From assembly GCF_036885195.1 (NCBI RefSeq), contig NZ_CP133656.1, forward strand, positions 930,001 to 994,000: a stretch of DNA of 64,000 bases, in the 5' to 3' direction. The DNA is from Pectobacterium cacticida (GTDB taxonomy: Bacteria; Pseudomonadota; Gammaproteobacteria; Enterobacterales; Enterobacteriaceae). Every line of letters begins with the position of its first letter. The stretch's first letter is position 1. Below are positions 37,017 through 44,873 of the stretch, piece by piece. Below the pieces are notes generated by a model. It was given only the letters and a program-made list of their open reading frames with translations, was not told the origin of the DNA and did no database searches. The translations under genes were made by a program, and so were the position numbers.

Positions 37017-37383
37017 CTAGCGACCTCAATAACAAGGGCTCTATTGTCATTTCACGCGAGCGGGCATTTTACGGGAAGGTTACTGCACTGTAAACATGAT
37101 TAAGGTTTTGTCAGTCGTTTGTTGCTGATTTTTGCCTTCGATGTCACAAGAATATTCGAAATAAAAATAATTTTTAAATACAGTCAATTAAGGCCATACC
37201 TCACTAAGAGTATGGATGGATAATAAGAAATTACAACTTATTGTAACGCCTATTTTCCAATCCTTTTTGGGTAAGGAGATGTGTTCGATTTGTGTTTGTG
37301 ATGGCGAATAAAATGAGGGCATCGAGATTTGGGCGCAGAAATAAAATGCCCATCGGTAAGATAATTATAAGGGAGATAATTAA
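37017..37383. other. Non-coding region upstream of cyoA
   Basis: No gene seen. The 367 bases are AT-rich and must hold the cyo promoter on the minus strand; I see TTGTTGCTG and T/A-rich tracts around 37100-37260 but cannot assign ArcA, FNR or Fur sites with confidence. The palindrome-ended repeat begins at 37384. Confidence 0.4.
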
Positions 37384-37528
37384 GAACCTATCCCACTAGG
37401 ACTATTTTACTTGCCATTTTAGCCCAGGACAGTGTTCTAAATCCTTACGTACTCCGTGTACGCTCCGGTTTCTGCGCGCTGTCCGAGACCAAACTGGCTG
37501 CGACAATGACGCCTACTGAGATAGGCTC
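37384..37528. repeat. Palindrome-ended dispersed repeat, copy 1
   Basis: About 145 bases starting GAACCTATCCCACTAGG and ending CCTACTGAGATAGGCTC. The ends are inverted repeats (12 of 14 match). The interior CTATTTTACTTGCCATTTT and GTGTACGC-CCGGTTTCTGCG recur at 39918-40043. It has no coding capacity and looks like a MITE-type element. The same strand orientation is used in both copies. Confidence 0.8.
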
Positions 37529-37592
37529 TAAGTGAAAATGGGATGATTGCTCAAGGAACGTCAATGCCACCTGAGCAATGTTATCTTTATGC

Positions 37593-39071
37593 TCATGGTG
37601 TTGATGAGCGCCTCAGTGACAGGTAATCCAGCAAACTACCTAAGATAACGCCCAGCAGCGAGAGCGTGGCGCCGACAATGAGCAAACATTCTGCCAATAG
37701 CGGTAGTGAGAACCCACTCAATGCGTCGCTAATAAGCAGGATGAGCCACAATGCCAGTAAAACTACGCCCAATCCTAACATTAGGACGGCCTTCTGATAA
37801 TAATTCTGGAATGTGGAGCGAACCTGAAAGGTGTCTGTCTTCTGGGTGTATTCCAGTGTTTCGCGGCAGATGGACAGGATTGCCAGGCCGGGTAATGCTG
37901 CAAAAATGGAAAAGAGATAGAACCATGCCCAGCCATAGGATTCAACAAACCAGCCCGCAATCGGCCCAACGTAAACCCGCCCTATAGCAGAAAGGGCAGA
38001 AAGGAGAGCAAATTGTGTGGCTGAGAAAGATTTATTACACAGCGTCATTAACAGCGCGACGAAAGCCGCTGTGCCCATCCCACCACAGAGATTCTCTAGA
38101 AAAACGGCCGTGGCCATCGTAAATAGGTTTTTGGCAGTGATCGCCAAAAGCCAGTATCCCGCGTTGGATAAGGCTTGAAGAAGCCCAAAGAACATCAACG
38201 CTCTGAATAACGAGAGTCGTTGCATCAATAGTCCGCCGTAAATCGCCCCAATAATGGTGGCAATTAGCCCTAGCGTTTTATTGACTAACCCAACATCACC
38301 CGCATTGAAGCCAACTCCACGTATTAAGAAGGTGGTTGTTAAGCTAATCGCAAAGGCGTCGCCGAGCTTATATAGCACGATGAGCAGTAAAATGAGCCAG
38401 GCGTTGTTGCGGGTGAAGAAATCTCGCAGCGGAGCAACAATGGCTTGCTCTATCGTGCGTGGCGCAGGCTGACTATTTAACGGTTCCGGTGCTAATAAGG
38501 TGGCGAACACTCCAATCAACATAAGCCCCGCCATGAGCCAATAGGTTGCCTGCCAGCCGAGATAGCGATCCGCCATCCATAGCGCCAGCCCGCCGGAAAC
38601 TAGCATGGCAAGACGGTAGCCTAATACTGAGGTGGCCGCGCCTATGCCGCGTTCTTCCGCAGGCAGTAAATCCGTTTTATAGGCATCAAAAACAATATCC
38701 TGGGACGCTGAACAGAAGGCGACCAACACGGCTAACGCCGCCAGCCACCCGAGATCATGCGCCGGGTTCATAAACCCCATACCCACAATAGCGACAATGA
38801 GCAGTAGTTGGCTGAGAATCAACCATCCGCGGCGTCTGCCAAGAAACGGCGGGGTATAGCGATCCATGAGAGGGGACCAGAGAAACTTAAATACATAGGC
38901 CTGGCCCACTAAGGAGAAAAAACCGATGGTTTTGAGATCGATATTTTCTACCGTCATCCAGGCTTGCAGTGTGCCGGATGTCAAGGCTAATGGTAAACCT
39001 GAGGCGAAGCCAAGTAACAGCATAAAAAGCGAATTACGTTGGCTGAATAAGGCACTGATGCGATTAAACAT
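37593..39071 (-). CDS. ampG: Muropeptide permease AmpG
   Basis: Inner-membrane MFS transporter importing anhydro-muropeptides for cell-wall recycling; in bacteria with AmpC-AmpR it is needed for beta-lactamase induction. It is 492 aa (E. coli 491), with a signature start NSLFMLLLGFASGLPLALT and SPLMDRYTPPFLGRRRGWL. Twelve or more hydrophobic segments are present. It is preceded by yajG on the same strand (59-base gap), and both are bracketed by the two repeat copies. Confidence 0.96.
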   Translation of the reverse strand: MFNRISALFSQRNSLFMLLLGFASGLPLALTSGTLQAWMTVENIDLKTIGFFSLVGQAYVFKFLWSPLMDRYTPPFLGRRRGWLILSQLLLIVAIVGMGFMNPAHDLGWLAALAVLVAFCSASQDIVFDAYKTDLLPAEERGIGAATSVLGYRLAMLVSGGLALWMADRYLGWQATYWLMAGLMLIGVFATLLAPEPLNSQPAPRTIEQAIVAPLRDFFTRNNAWLILLLIVLYKLGDAFAISLTTTFLIRGVGFNAGDVGLVNKTLGLIATIIGAIYGGLLMQRLSLFRALMFFGLLQALSNAGYWLLAITAKNLFTMATAVFLENLCGGMGTAAFVALLMTLCNKSFSATQFALLSALSAIGRVYVGPIAGWFVESYGWAWFYLFSIFAALPGLAILSICRETLEYTQKTDTFQVRSTFQNYYQKAVLMLGLGVVLLALWLILLISDALSGFSLPLLAECLLIVGATLSLLGVILGSLLDYLSLRRSSTP

Positions 39072-39130
39072 ACTGAGTCCTTTCCCTTGCTGAGAACTAT
39101 CCCTGACGCAAGGGAAGCGGCATAGAGTAA

Positions 39131-39709
39131 TTAACGGGCGTTTTCTTTGATAAAGTTGCTAACACTGGTGTCCTGCGCCATGTCGTTGATGACATCACCC
39201 AATACCGTGTTAACCGCAGCGGTAATTTTATCGTTGCTAGCCGTGAAGGCACCCTGAACATTGTACGTCGAACGATAGTTCTTCACCTGCTTATTGCCAT
39301 TTACCGCCTGAGAAATGATGGAGATGTCTGCTTTGGTCGTGATGTTGTAGCGCAGATTTCCTTCGGAAACATCGGCATATAAATGATTAACCACAATCTG
39401 TAGTGCGACTGGGCCGCCAGTTCCGATCATATAGCCACGTGCGGTCATTTGCTTTTCCAATGCTTCTTGCAATAGAAAGCGCAGATCGCGCGAAGGCGTC
39501 AGTGTAATCAACTGGCCGTCACGATTTACTTTCGCTAGCGCATGATCGGCGCGTTGATCCGCACCATTAATGCTGATCGTCACGCCCATCAATGTTGGGT
39601 CCTGAGACGGCAGGCTAATTTTGGGGGCTATGTTTAGTGTGTTGCTCTGCGTTGCACATCCAGCAAGTAGGATGGCAGCCAGAAAAGGGTAAAGTAATTT
39701 TTTCAACAT
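39131..39709 (-). CDS. yajG: YajG family lipoprotein
   Basis: Predicted lipoprotein of 192 aa (E. coli YajG 192). The signal MLKKLLYPFLAAILLAGC ends in lipobox LAGC, lipidated at Cys18. The body is a beta-rich domain with ALEKQMTARGYMIG and NVQGAFTASNDKI. The function is unknown. It lies upstream of ampG on the same strand, as in E. coli, so the two are probably co-transcribed. Confidence 0.93.
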   Translation of the reverse strand: MLKKLLYPFLAAILLAGCATQSNTLNIAPKISLPSQDPTLMGVTISINGADQRADHALAKVNRDGQLITLTPSRDLRFLLQEALEKQMTARGYMIGTGGPVALQIVVNHLYADVSEGNLRYNITTKADISIISQAVNGNKQVKNYRSTYNVQGAFTASNDKITAAVNTVLGDVINDMAQDTSVSNFIKENAR

Positions 39710-39917
39710 TCGTATATTCTCAGTAAAAAAATCAATGTAGTGAGCCGACGGAAATTGTCGATATCATATCATCGTCGCCGTAAGGAAAAAGGGTTGAACA
39801 GCGGTAAATCGTTCCGAAAAGCATCTTTTTTCTCGTGCCATTGGCCGGAAAATCGGTTTTATCGCACCAAGATTAACGATGGTACATCAATGTGCTTCAG
39901 CATCCTTTCTGCTTTGC

Positions 39918-40043
39918 CCCATCCTATAAGGGCTATTTTACTTGCCATTTTGGCTCTGGGCAGTGTTCTCAATCCTTGCGTGCTCTGTGTACGCCCCGGT
40001 TTCTGCGAAACTGACTACGCCATTTACGCCTACTGAGATAGGC
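39918..40043. repeat. Palindrome-ended dispersed repeat, copy 2
   Basis: About 126 bases collinear with copy 1: CTATTTTACTTGCCATTTT (39933-39951), CAGTGTTCT, AATCCTTGCGTGCTC, GTGTACGC, CCGGTTTCTGCG and the right end CGCCTACTGAGATAGGC. It lacks about 20 internal bases around the copy 1 GCGCTGTCCGAGACC segment, and its left end is degenerate. It lies in the yajG-bolA intergenic region (39710-40165), which otherwise holds only the bolA promoter area. Confidence 0.8.
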
Positions 40044-40165
40044 TATTAATCGCCCTATCTGGTGGGATCTTTTAAAAAATAGCAGTTTATTTGATGGCTT
40101 TGGTATGAATGCCTATCGCCATGCTGCGTTTATGTTTCATTTTTTCAAGCTGACAGGAGCATTTT

Positions 40166-40480
40166 ATGATGCGCGAAACGATAGAAGAAAAGCTGCGTAT
40201 GGGGTTTGAGCCTCTTCATCTTGAAGTGATGGATGAAAGCCATCGGCATAACGTCCCTATTGGAGCGGAAAGCCATTTTAACGTGGTCGTGGTTAGCGAC
40301 AAATTCGCGGGTAAACGTGTGATTGGGCGACATCGCGCTGTCTATGCGGTATTGGCTGAAGAACTAGCGAATTCAGTACATGCGTTAGCGCTGCATACTT
40401 ATACAGAAAAAGAGTGGGCCACGTTGCAAAACACCGTCCCGCCTTCACCGCCCTGCGGTGGCGGAGGTATTCGTTCATAG
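40166..40480 (+). CDS. bolA: Transcriptional regulator / morphogene protein BolA
   Basis: Stress-induced BolA-family protein that works with monothiol glutaredoxin in iron-sulfur handling and affects cell shape, 104 aa (E. coli 105). MMRETIEEKLRMGFEPLHLEVMDES is collinear with E. coli; the conserved His of the family lies in ESHFNVVVVSD and in VHALALHTYT. It stands just upstream of tig, divergent from yajG. Confidence 0.96.
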   Translation: MMRETIEEKLRMGFEPLHLEVMDESHRHNVPIGAESHFNVVVVSDKFAGKRVIGRHRAVYAVLAEELANSVHALALHTYTEKEWATLQNTVPPSPPCGGGGIRS

Positions 40481-40806
40481 TAGTAACCCAAAGCCGCTCC
40501 AGACAGTGAAGCATGGGTTATTGGCAAAAGCGTGAAAGTATGAATTCGTAGTGATAATCGTCCCCGCGCCGTTCTCGACTCATCACCGCTATGCCGCTAT
40601 AATGCTGCGTCTATTTTTCCTGAATGTATTCGGGACGCTTCTGACTACAGGGAACGGGGTTGGCAATTTCCCGGTTCTGCGGGGTTGATCCCAGCCTGTG
40701 CGCCTTGGTGCCAGTTGCTTAAATCAGTCTTGCTGTCGTGAGGGTTTTTTCGTCGCGAGAATAGTTTTGGGGTTGACCGATCACTGTGATTTTTTGAGGT
40801 AACAAG
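40481..40806 (+). other. bolA-tig intergenic region with probable tig promoter
   Basis: No gene seen. A TATAAT hexamer at 40598-40603 with a poor -35 could start a tig leader of about 195 bases. The leader contains small hairpins (GGGAAC...TTTCCC near 40660) but no family I recognise. Confidence 0.4.
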
Positions 40807-42111
40807 ATGCAAGTTTCAGTTGAGACCACTCAAGGCCTGGGACGTCGTTTAAATATTACGATCCCCACAAAAGATATTGAAAATGCGGTTGATCGCGAAC
40901 TCACAACGTTTGCGAAACGGGCAAAGATTGATGGATTTCGTCCCGGTAAAGCACCTAAAGCATTGATTGCAAAACGTTATGGTGCAGACGCACTGAATAA
41001 TGCTTTGGGTGAGGCTATGGAGTTGAACTTGGTTAATGCGCTGCAACAAGAAAATTTGGTTCCCGCAGGGCGCGTTAAGTATGTTCCAGGTAGCTATGAT
41101 AAAGATGCTGACTTTACTTATTCCGTTGAGTTTGAAGTGTACCCGGAAGTTGAACTGAAAGGCCTGGATGCGATCGAAGTTGAAAAACCGGTTGTTGAAG
41201 TGACTGACGCTGATGTTGATACCATGCTGGAAACGCTACGTAAGCAACAGGCGACCTGGAAAGACACTGATCGTGCTGCGGCAGCGGAAGATCGTGTCAC
41301 TATCGATTTCACTGGCTCTATCGACGGTGAAGTCTTTGAAGGCGGCAAAGCGTCTGACTTCGTTCTGGCAATGGGGCAGAATCGCATGATCCCGGGCTTC
41401 GAAGATGGCGTTGTTGGGCACAAAGCGGGTGAAGAATTCACTATCGATGTGAACTTCCCAGAAGATTACCACGCTGAAAATCTGAAAGGGAAGGCGGCAC
41501 AGTTTGCTATCGTGCTGAAAAAAGTGGAAGAGCGTGAACTGCCAGAATTGACCGAAGAATTTATCAAGCGTTTCGGCGTCGCTGATGGTTCTCTGGAAGG
41601 CCTGCGTGCTGAAGTCCGTAAAAATATGGAACGTGAACTGAAAGGCGCGGTGAAAAACCGTGTGAAAACGCAGGTTCTGGATGGGCTAATCAAGGCCAAC
41701 GAAATCGACGTACCGGCAGCGTTGATAGATAGTGAAATTGATGTGTTACGTCGTCAGGCGGCACAGCGTTTCGGTGGCAACGAGAAGCAAGCGCTGGAAT
41801 TACCGCGTGAGCTGTTTGAGGAGCAGGCTAAGCGCCGCGTTACTATCGGCCTGTTACTGAGTGAAGTCATCAGCGGCAATGAACTGAAAGCTGACGAAGC
41901 GCGCGTTAATGCACTGATCGAAGAGATGGCTTCTGCTTACGAAGATCCGCAGGAAGTTATCGAATTCTATAGTAAAAATAAAGAATTGCTGAACAATATG
42001 CGTAACGTCGCATTGGAAGAGCAAGCCGTAGAAGTTGTGCTTGCTCAAGCGAAAGTGGTTGAGAAATCGGTCAGCTTCAATGAGTTGATGAATCAAACGG
42101 CTAACGCATAA
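40807..42111 (+). CDS. tig: Trigger factor
   Basis: Ribosome-associated chaperone and prolyl isomerase, 434 aa (E. coli 432). The ribosome-binding loop GFRPGKAPKALI lies near residue 44; the FKBP-like PPIase domain (about 150-245) shows DFTGSIDGEVFEGG and FEDGVVGHKAGEEF; the C-terminal helical arms follow. It heads the tig-clpP-clpX-lon-hupB-ppiD protein quality block, with its own terminator. Confidence 0.98.
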   Translation: MQVSVETTQGLGRRLNITIPTKDIENAVDRELTTFAKRAKIDGFRPGKAPKALIAKRYGADALNNALGEAMELNLVNALQQENLVPAGRVKYVPGSYDKDADFTYSVEFEVYPEVELKGLDAIEVEKPVVEVTDADVDTMLETLRKQQATWKDTDRAAAAEDRVTIDFTGSIDGEVFEGGKASDFVLAMGQNRMIPGFEDGVVGHKAGEEFTIDVNFPEDYHAENLKGKAAQFAIVLKKVEERELPELTEEFIKRFGVADGSLEGLRAEVRKNMERELKGAVKNRVKTQVLDGLIKANEIDVPAALIDSEIDVLRRQAAQRFGGNEKQALELPRELFEEQAKRRVTIGLLLSEVISGNELKADEARVNALIEEMASAYEDPQEVIEFYSKNKELLNNMRNVALEEQAVEVVLAQAKVVEKSVSFNELMNQTANA

Positions 42112-42161
42112 ATCCTGCTTACGTTAATGTTATTTAACGTATAGTTGGCTGCTTTTCAGAC

Positions 42162-42192
42162 AAAGCCCACACTGTATTGTGTGGGCTTTTGC
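42162..42192 (+). terminator. Terminator after tig
   Basis: AAAGCCCACAC (42162-42172) pairs with GTGTGGGCTTT (42179-42189), followed by more T residues. It is 50 bases past the tig stop. Confidence 0.9.
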
Positions 42193-42419
42193 TTATGGCG
42201 TTACGCATTTTGAAGTAATAATTATCGTTTGGGTTACCTGTCGTTTCCAGAACGGACTTAGGCACGGAGTGCGGCGTGATGGACTGAAATTGCGCTATGA
42301 TTAACCCGAGAGATGAGGATATCCGAGCGGTGACGCGCTAAACCTCAGATTTTCAGTGCCGATAACGTATTAATAATAAAATGATTGGCTCTTTAATCGG
42401 GCGCGATTGATAGTGTAAG

Positions 42420-42449
42420 CTTGAAACTCAATGCGTGGGTCCCCATTCT
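42420..42449 (+). promoter_or_regulatory. Sigma32 heat-shock promoter for clpP
   Basis: CTTGAAA (42420-42426), a 14-base spacer and CCCCATTCT (42441-42449) match the sigma32 consensus CTTGAAA / CCCCATNT. It would give a leader of about 165 bases before clpP. Nothing else recognisable lies in the 42195-42621 gap. Confidence 0.85.
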
Positions 42450-42621
42450 CTGAAAAAGAGACGTTGGCACGGCTGGTAAGGATTCTTGGTCGTATAGGTT
42501 GCACTACTGCGAAGGGATAAGGTGGCGTAGTCATCCCTCCCTATCTCTAGTAGAATCGATCGATACAATGATTGAACAACGCAATTACGCGTGCCCGACG
42601 CATTTTATCTAGGAGACGTGA

Positions 42622-43245
42622 ATGTCATACAGTGGCGAACAAGAAAGACAAGCACCCCATATGGCGTTAGTGCCGATGGTGGTTGAACAGACCTCGCGTG
42701 GGGAACGTTCTTACGATATTTATTCCCGTCTGCTAAAAGAACGGATAATCTTCCTGACTGGCCAAGTAGAAGATCATATGGCGAATCTGGTTGTGGCGCA
42801 AATGCTGTTTCTGGAAGCCGAAAATCCTGAGAAAGACATCTATCTCTACATTAATTCTCCTGGTGGAGTGATTACTGCTGGGATGTCCATATACGATACC
42901 ATGCAGTTTATCAAACCGGATGTCAGCACGATTTGTATGGGGCAGGCTTGTTCAATGGGCTCCTTTCTGTTGACGGCAGGGGCGAAAGGTAAGCGTATTT
43001 GCTTGCCAAACTCGCGCGTGATGATTCACCAGCCATTAGGCGGTTTCCAGGGGCAGGCAACGGATATTGAAATCCATGCCAAAGAAATACTGAAAGTGAA
43101 AGCTAAAATGAATGAACTGATGGCGAAACATTCGGGGCAACCTCTTGAAGTAATAGAAAGAGACACCGAGCGCGATCGTTTTCTCTCTGCCAGTGAGGCA
43201 GTAGAATACGGCTTGGTAGACTCCGTATTCACCCACCGCGCATAA
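42622..43245 (+). CDS. clpP: ATP-dependent Clp protease proteolytic subunit ClpP
   Basis: Serine protease forming the 14-mer chamber used with ClpX and ClpA, 207 aa as in E. coli, including the short propeptide removed on assembly. The catalytic Ser lies in GQACSMGSFLL and the His in RVMIHQPLGG; the Asp lies in ERDTERDRF. A sigma32 promoter lies upstream and clpX follows after 162 bases. Confidence 0.98.
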   Translation: MSYSGEQERQAPHMALVPMVVEQTSRGERSYDIYSRLLKERIIFLTGQVEDHMANLVVAQMLFLEAENPEKDIYLYINSPGGVITAGMSIYDTMQFIKPDVSTICMGQACSMGSFLLTAGAKGKRICLPNSRVMIHQPLGGFQGQATDIEIHAKEILKVKAKMNELMAKHSGQPLEVIERDTERDRFLSASEAVEYGLVDSVFTHRA

Positions 43246-43407
43246 TGTTTGCCGTAATCGCGGTCTGGGGTCGCTAAAAATCAGTGTTCGACCGATAGTC
43301 TGTTGTGCGAGGTTGTTTTGCGCGTATTGGCTATAAGTATCGGCGTTCGTTGTAGCAATATCGCTGTGGTTGGCCTGCGGGCAAAAGACGAAAAAGAGGT
43401 TTAACTC

Positions 43408-44682
43408 ATGACAGATAAGCGCAAAGACGGTTCAGGAAAATTACTGTACTGCTCTTTCTGCGGCAAAAGCCAGCATGAAGTGCGTAAGCTGATTGCCGGC
43501 CCGTCGGTGTATATCTGCGATGAATGTGTTGACTTGTGTAACGACATTATTCGCGAAGAAATTAAGGAAGTTGCGCCACACCGTGAGCGTAGCGCGTTGC
43601 CGACGCCACATGAAATTCGCCGTCACCTTGACGATTACGTTATTGGTCAGGAGCAGGCTAAAAAGGTGCTGGCTGTTGCGGTATATAACCACTATAAACG
43701 CTTGCGTAATGGTGACAGCAGTAATGGGATTGAGCTGGGTAAAAGTAATATCTTGCTGATCGGCCCGACGGGAAGCGGTAAAACGCTGCTGGCTGAGACG
43801 CTGGCGCGTTTTCTGGATGTTCCGTTCACAATGGCGGATGCGACCACGCTGACTGAAGCAGGTTACGTGGGTGAAGATGTTGAAAATATCATTCAGAAGC
43901 TGTTGCAGAAGTGTGACTACGATGTCCAGAAAGCGCAGCGTGGGATTGTCTATATTGATGAAATCGACAAGATTTCTCGTAAGTCTGACAATCCGTCGAT
44001 CACCCGTGATGTATCTGGTGAAGGTGTGCAGCAGGCGCTGTTAAAACTGATTGAAGGCACCATTGCGGCGGTTCCTCCGCAGGGTGGTCGCAAACATCCT
44101 CAACAGGAATTTTTGCAGGTTGATACCTCCAAGATTCTCTTTATCTGCGGTGGCGCGTTTGCCGGGCTTGATAAAGTGATCGAGCAACGTATTGATACGG
44201 GGCGTGGCATTGGCTTTAATGCTACGGTTAAGGGATCGGCTGAAAAAGCGACAGAGGGTGAGTTGTTAAGTAATGTTGAACCCGGCGATCTGATTAAATT
44301 CGGTTTGATTCCTGAGTTTATTGGCCGTCTGCCTGTGGTGGCGACGTTAAGGGAATTGAGCGAAGACGCTTTGATTCAGATTCTGCGTGAACCGAAAAAC
44401 GCATTGACTAAGCAGTATCAAGCGCTGTTCAATCTGGAAGGTGTTGAGCTGGAATTCCGTGATGAAGCGCTGGCGGCAATAGCCAAGAAAGCGATGGCGC
44501 GTAAAACGGGTGCTCGTGGTCTTCGCTCTATTGTTGAGGCTGCCCTGCTGGATACTATGTATGATCTGCCATCGCTGGAAAGCGTTGATAAAGTTGTCAT
44601 TGATGAATCCGTTATTGCAGGCCAGTCAGATCCCCTGTTGATCTATGGTAAGTCAGGAACGCAGCAGGCATCCGGCGAATAA
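43408..44682 (+). CDS. clpX: ATP-dependent Clp protease ATPase subunit ClpX
   Basis: AAA+ unfoldase that feeds substrates, including SsrA-tagged proteins, to ClpP; 424 aa as in E. coli. The N-terminal zinc-binding domain has CSFC and CDEC. The AAA domain has Walker A GPTGSGKTLLAE, pore loop GYVG, Walker B GIVYIDEIDK and sensor 2 TGARGLRSI. The ClpP-docking IGF loop is in GRGIGFNATVKG. Confidence 0.98.
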   Translation: MTDKRKDGSGKLLYCSFCGKSQHEVRKLIAGPSVYICDECVDLCNDIIREEIKEVAPHRERSALPTPHEIRRHLDDYVIGQEQAKKVLAVAVYNHYKRLRNGDSSNGIELGKSNILLIGPTGSGKTLLAETLARFLDVPFTMADATTLTEAGYVGEDVENIIQKLLQKCDYDVQKAQRGIVYIDEIDKISRKSDNPSITRDVSGEGVQQALLKLIEGTIAAVPPQGGRKHPQQEFLQVDTSKILFICGGAFAGLDKVIEQRIDTGRGIGFNATVKGSAEKATEGELLSNVEPGDLIKFGLIPEFIGRLPVVATLRELSEDALIQILREPKNALTKQYQALFNLEGVELEFRDEALAAIAKKAMARKTGARGLRSIVEAALLDTMYDLPSLESVDKVVIDESVIAGQSDPLLIYGKSGTQQASGE

Positions 44683-44711
44683 TTAATCAGTTAAGTCGTC
44701 TTGAAGAATAA

Positions 44712-44742
44712 AATGGGGGATTTTATCCCCCATTGGTTTTTT
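44712..44742 (+). terminator. Terminator after clpX
   Basis: AATGGGGGA (44712-44720) pairs with TCCCCCATT (44726-44734), followed by GGTTTTTT. Confidence 0.9.
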
Positions 44743-44756
44743 ACACGTATGACGAT

Positions 44757-44785
44757 CGTTGAATGTGAGACATTTATCCCCATAT
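44757..44785 (+). promoter_or_regulatory. Sigma32 heat-shock promoter for lon
   Basis: CGTTGAA (44757-44763), a 14-base spacer and CCCCATAT (44778-44785) match the sigma32 consensus and align with the known E. coli lon promoter. Confidence 0.85.
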
Positions 44786-44873
44786 ACTCAAATACCTATT
44801 TGATGAAACCCGTGAAAACCGCGTTTCACGAGATTCCCATAACCTGGCGGAAACGAAACTAAGAGAGAGCTCT

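Noticed and set aside
39740..40036. A 98-aa plus-strand frame upstream of bolA
   Set aside because: Its second half runs through repeat copy 2 and the product has no family features; it is explained by the repeat.
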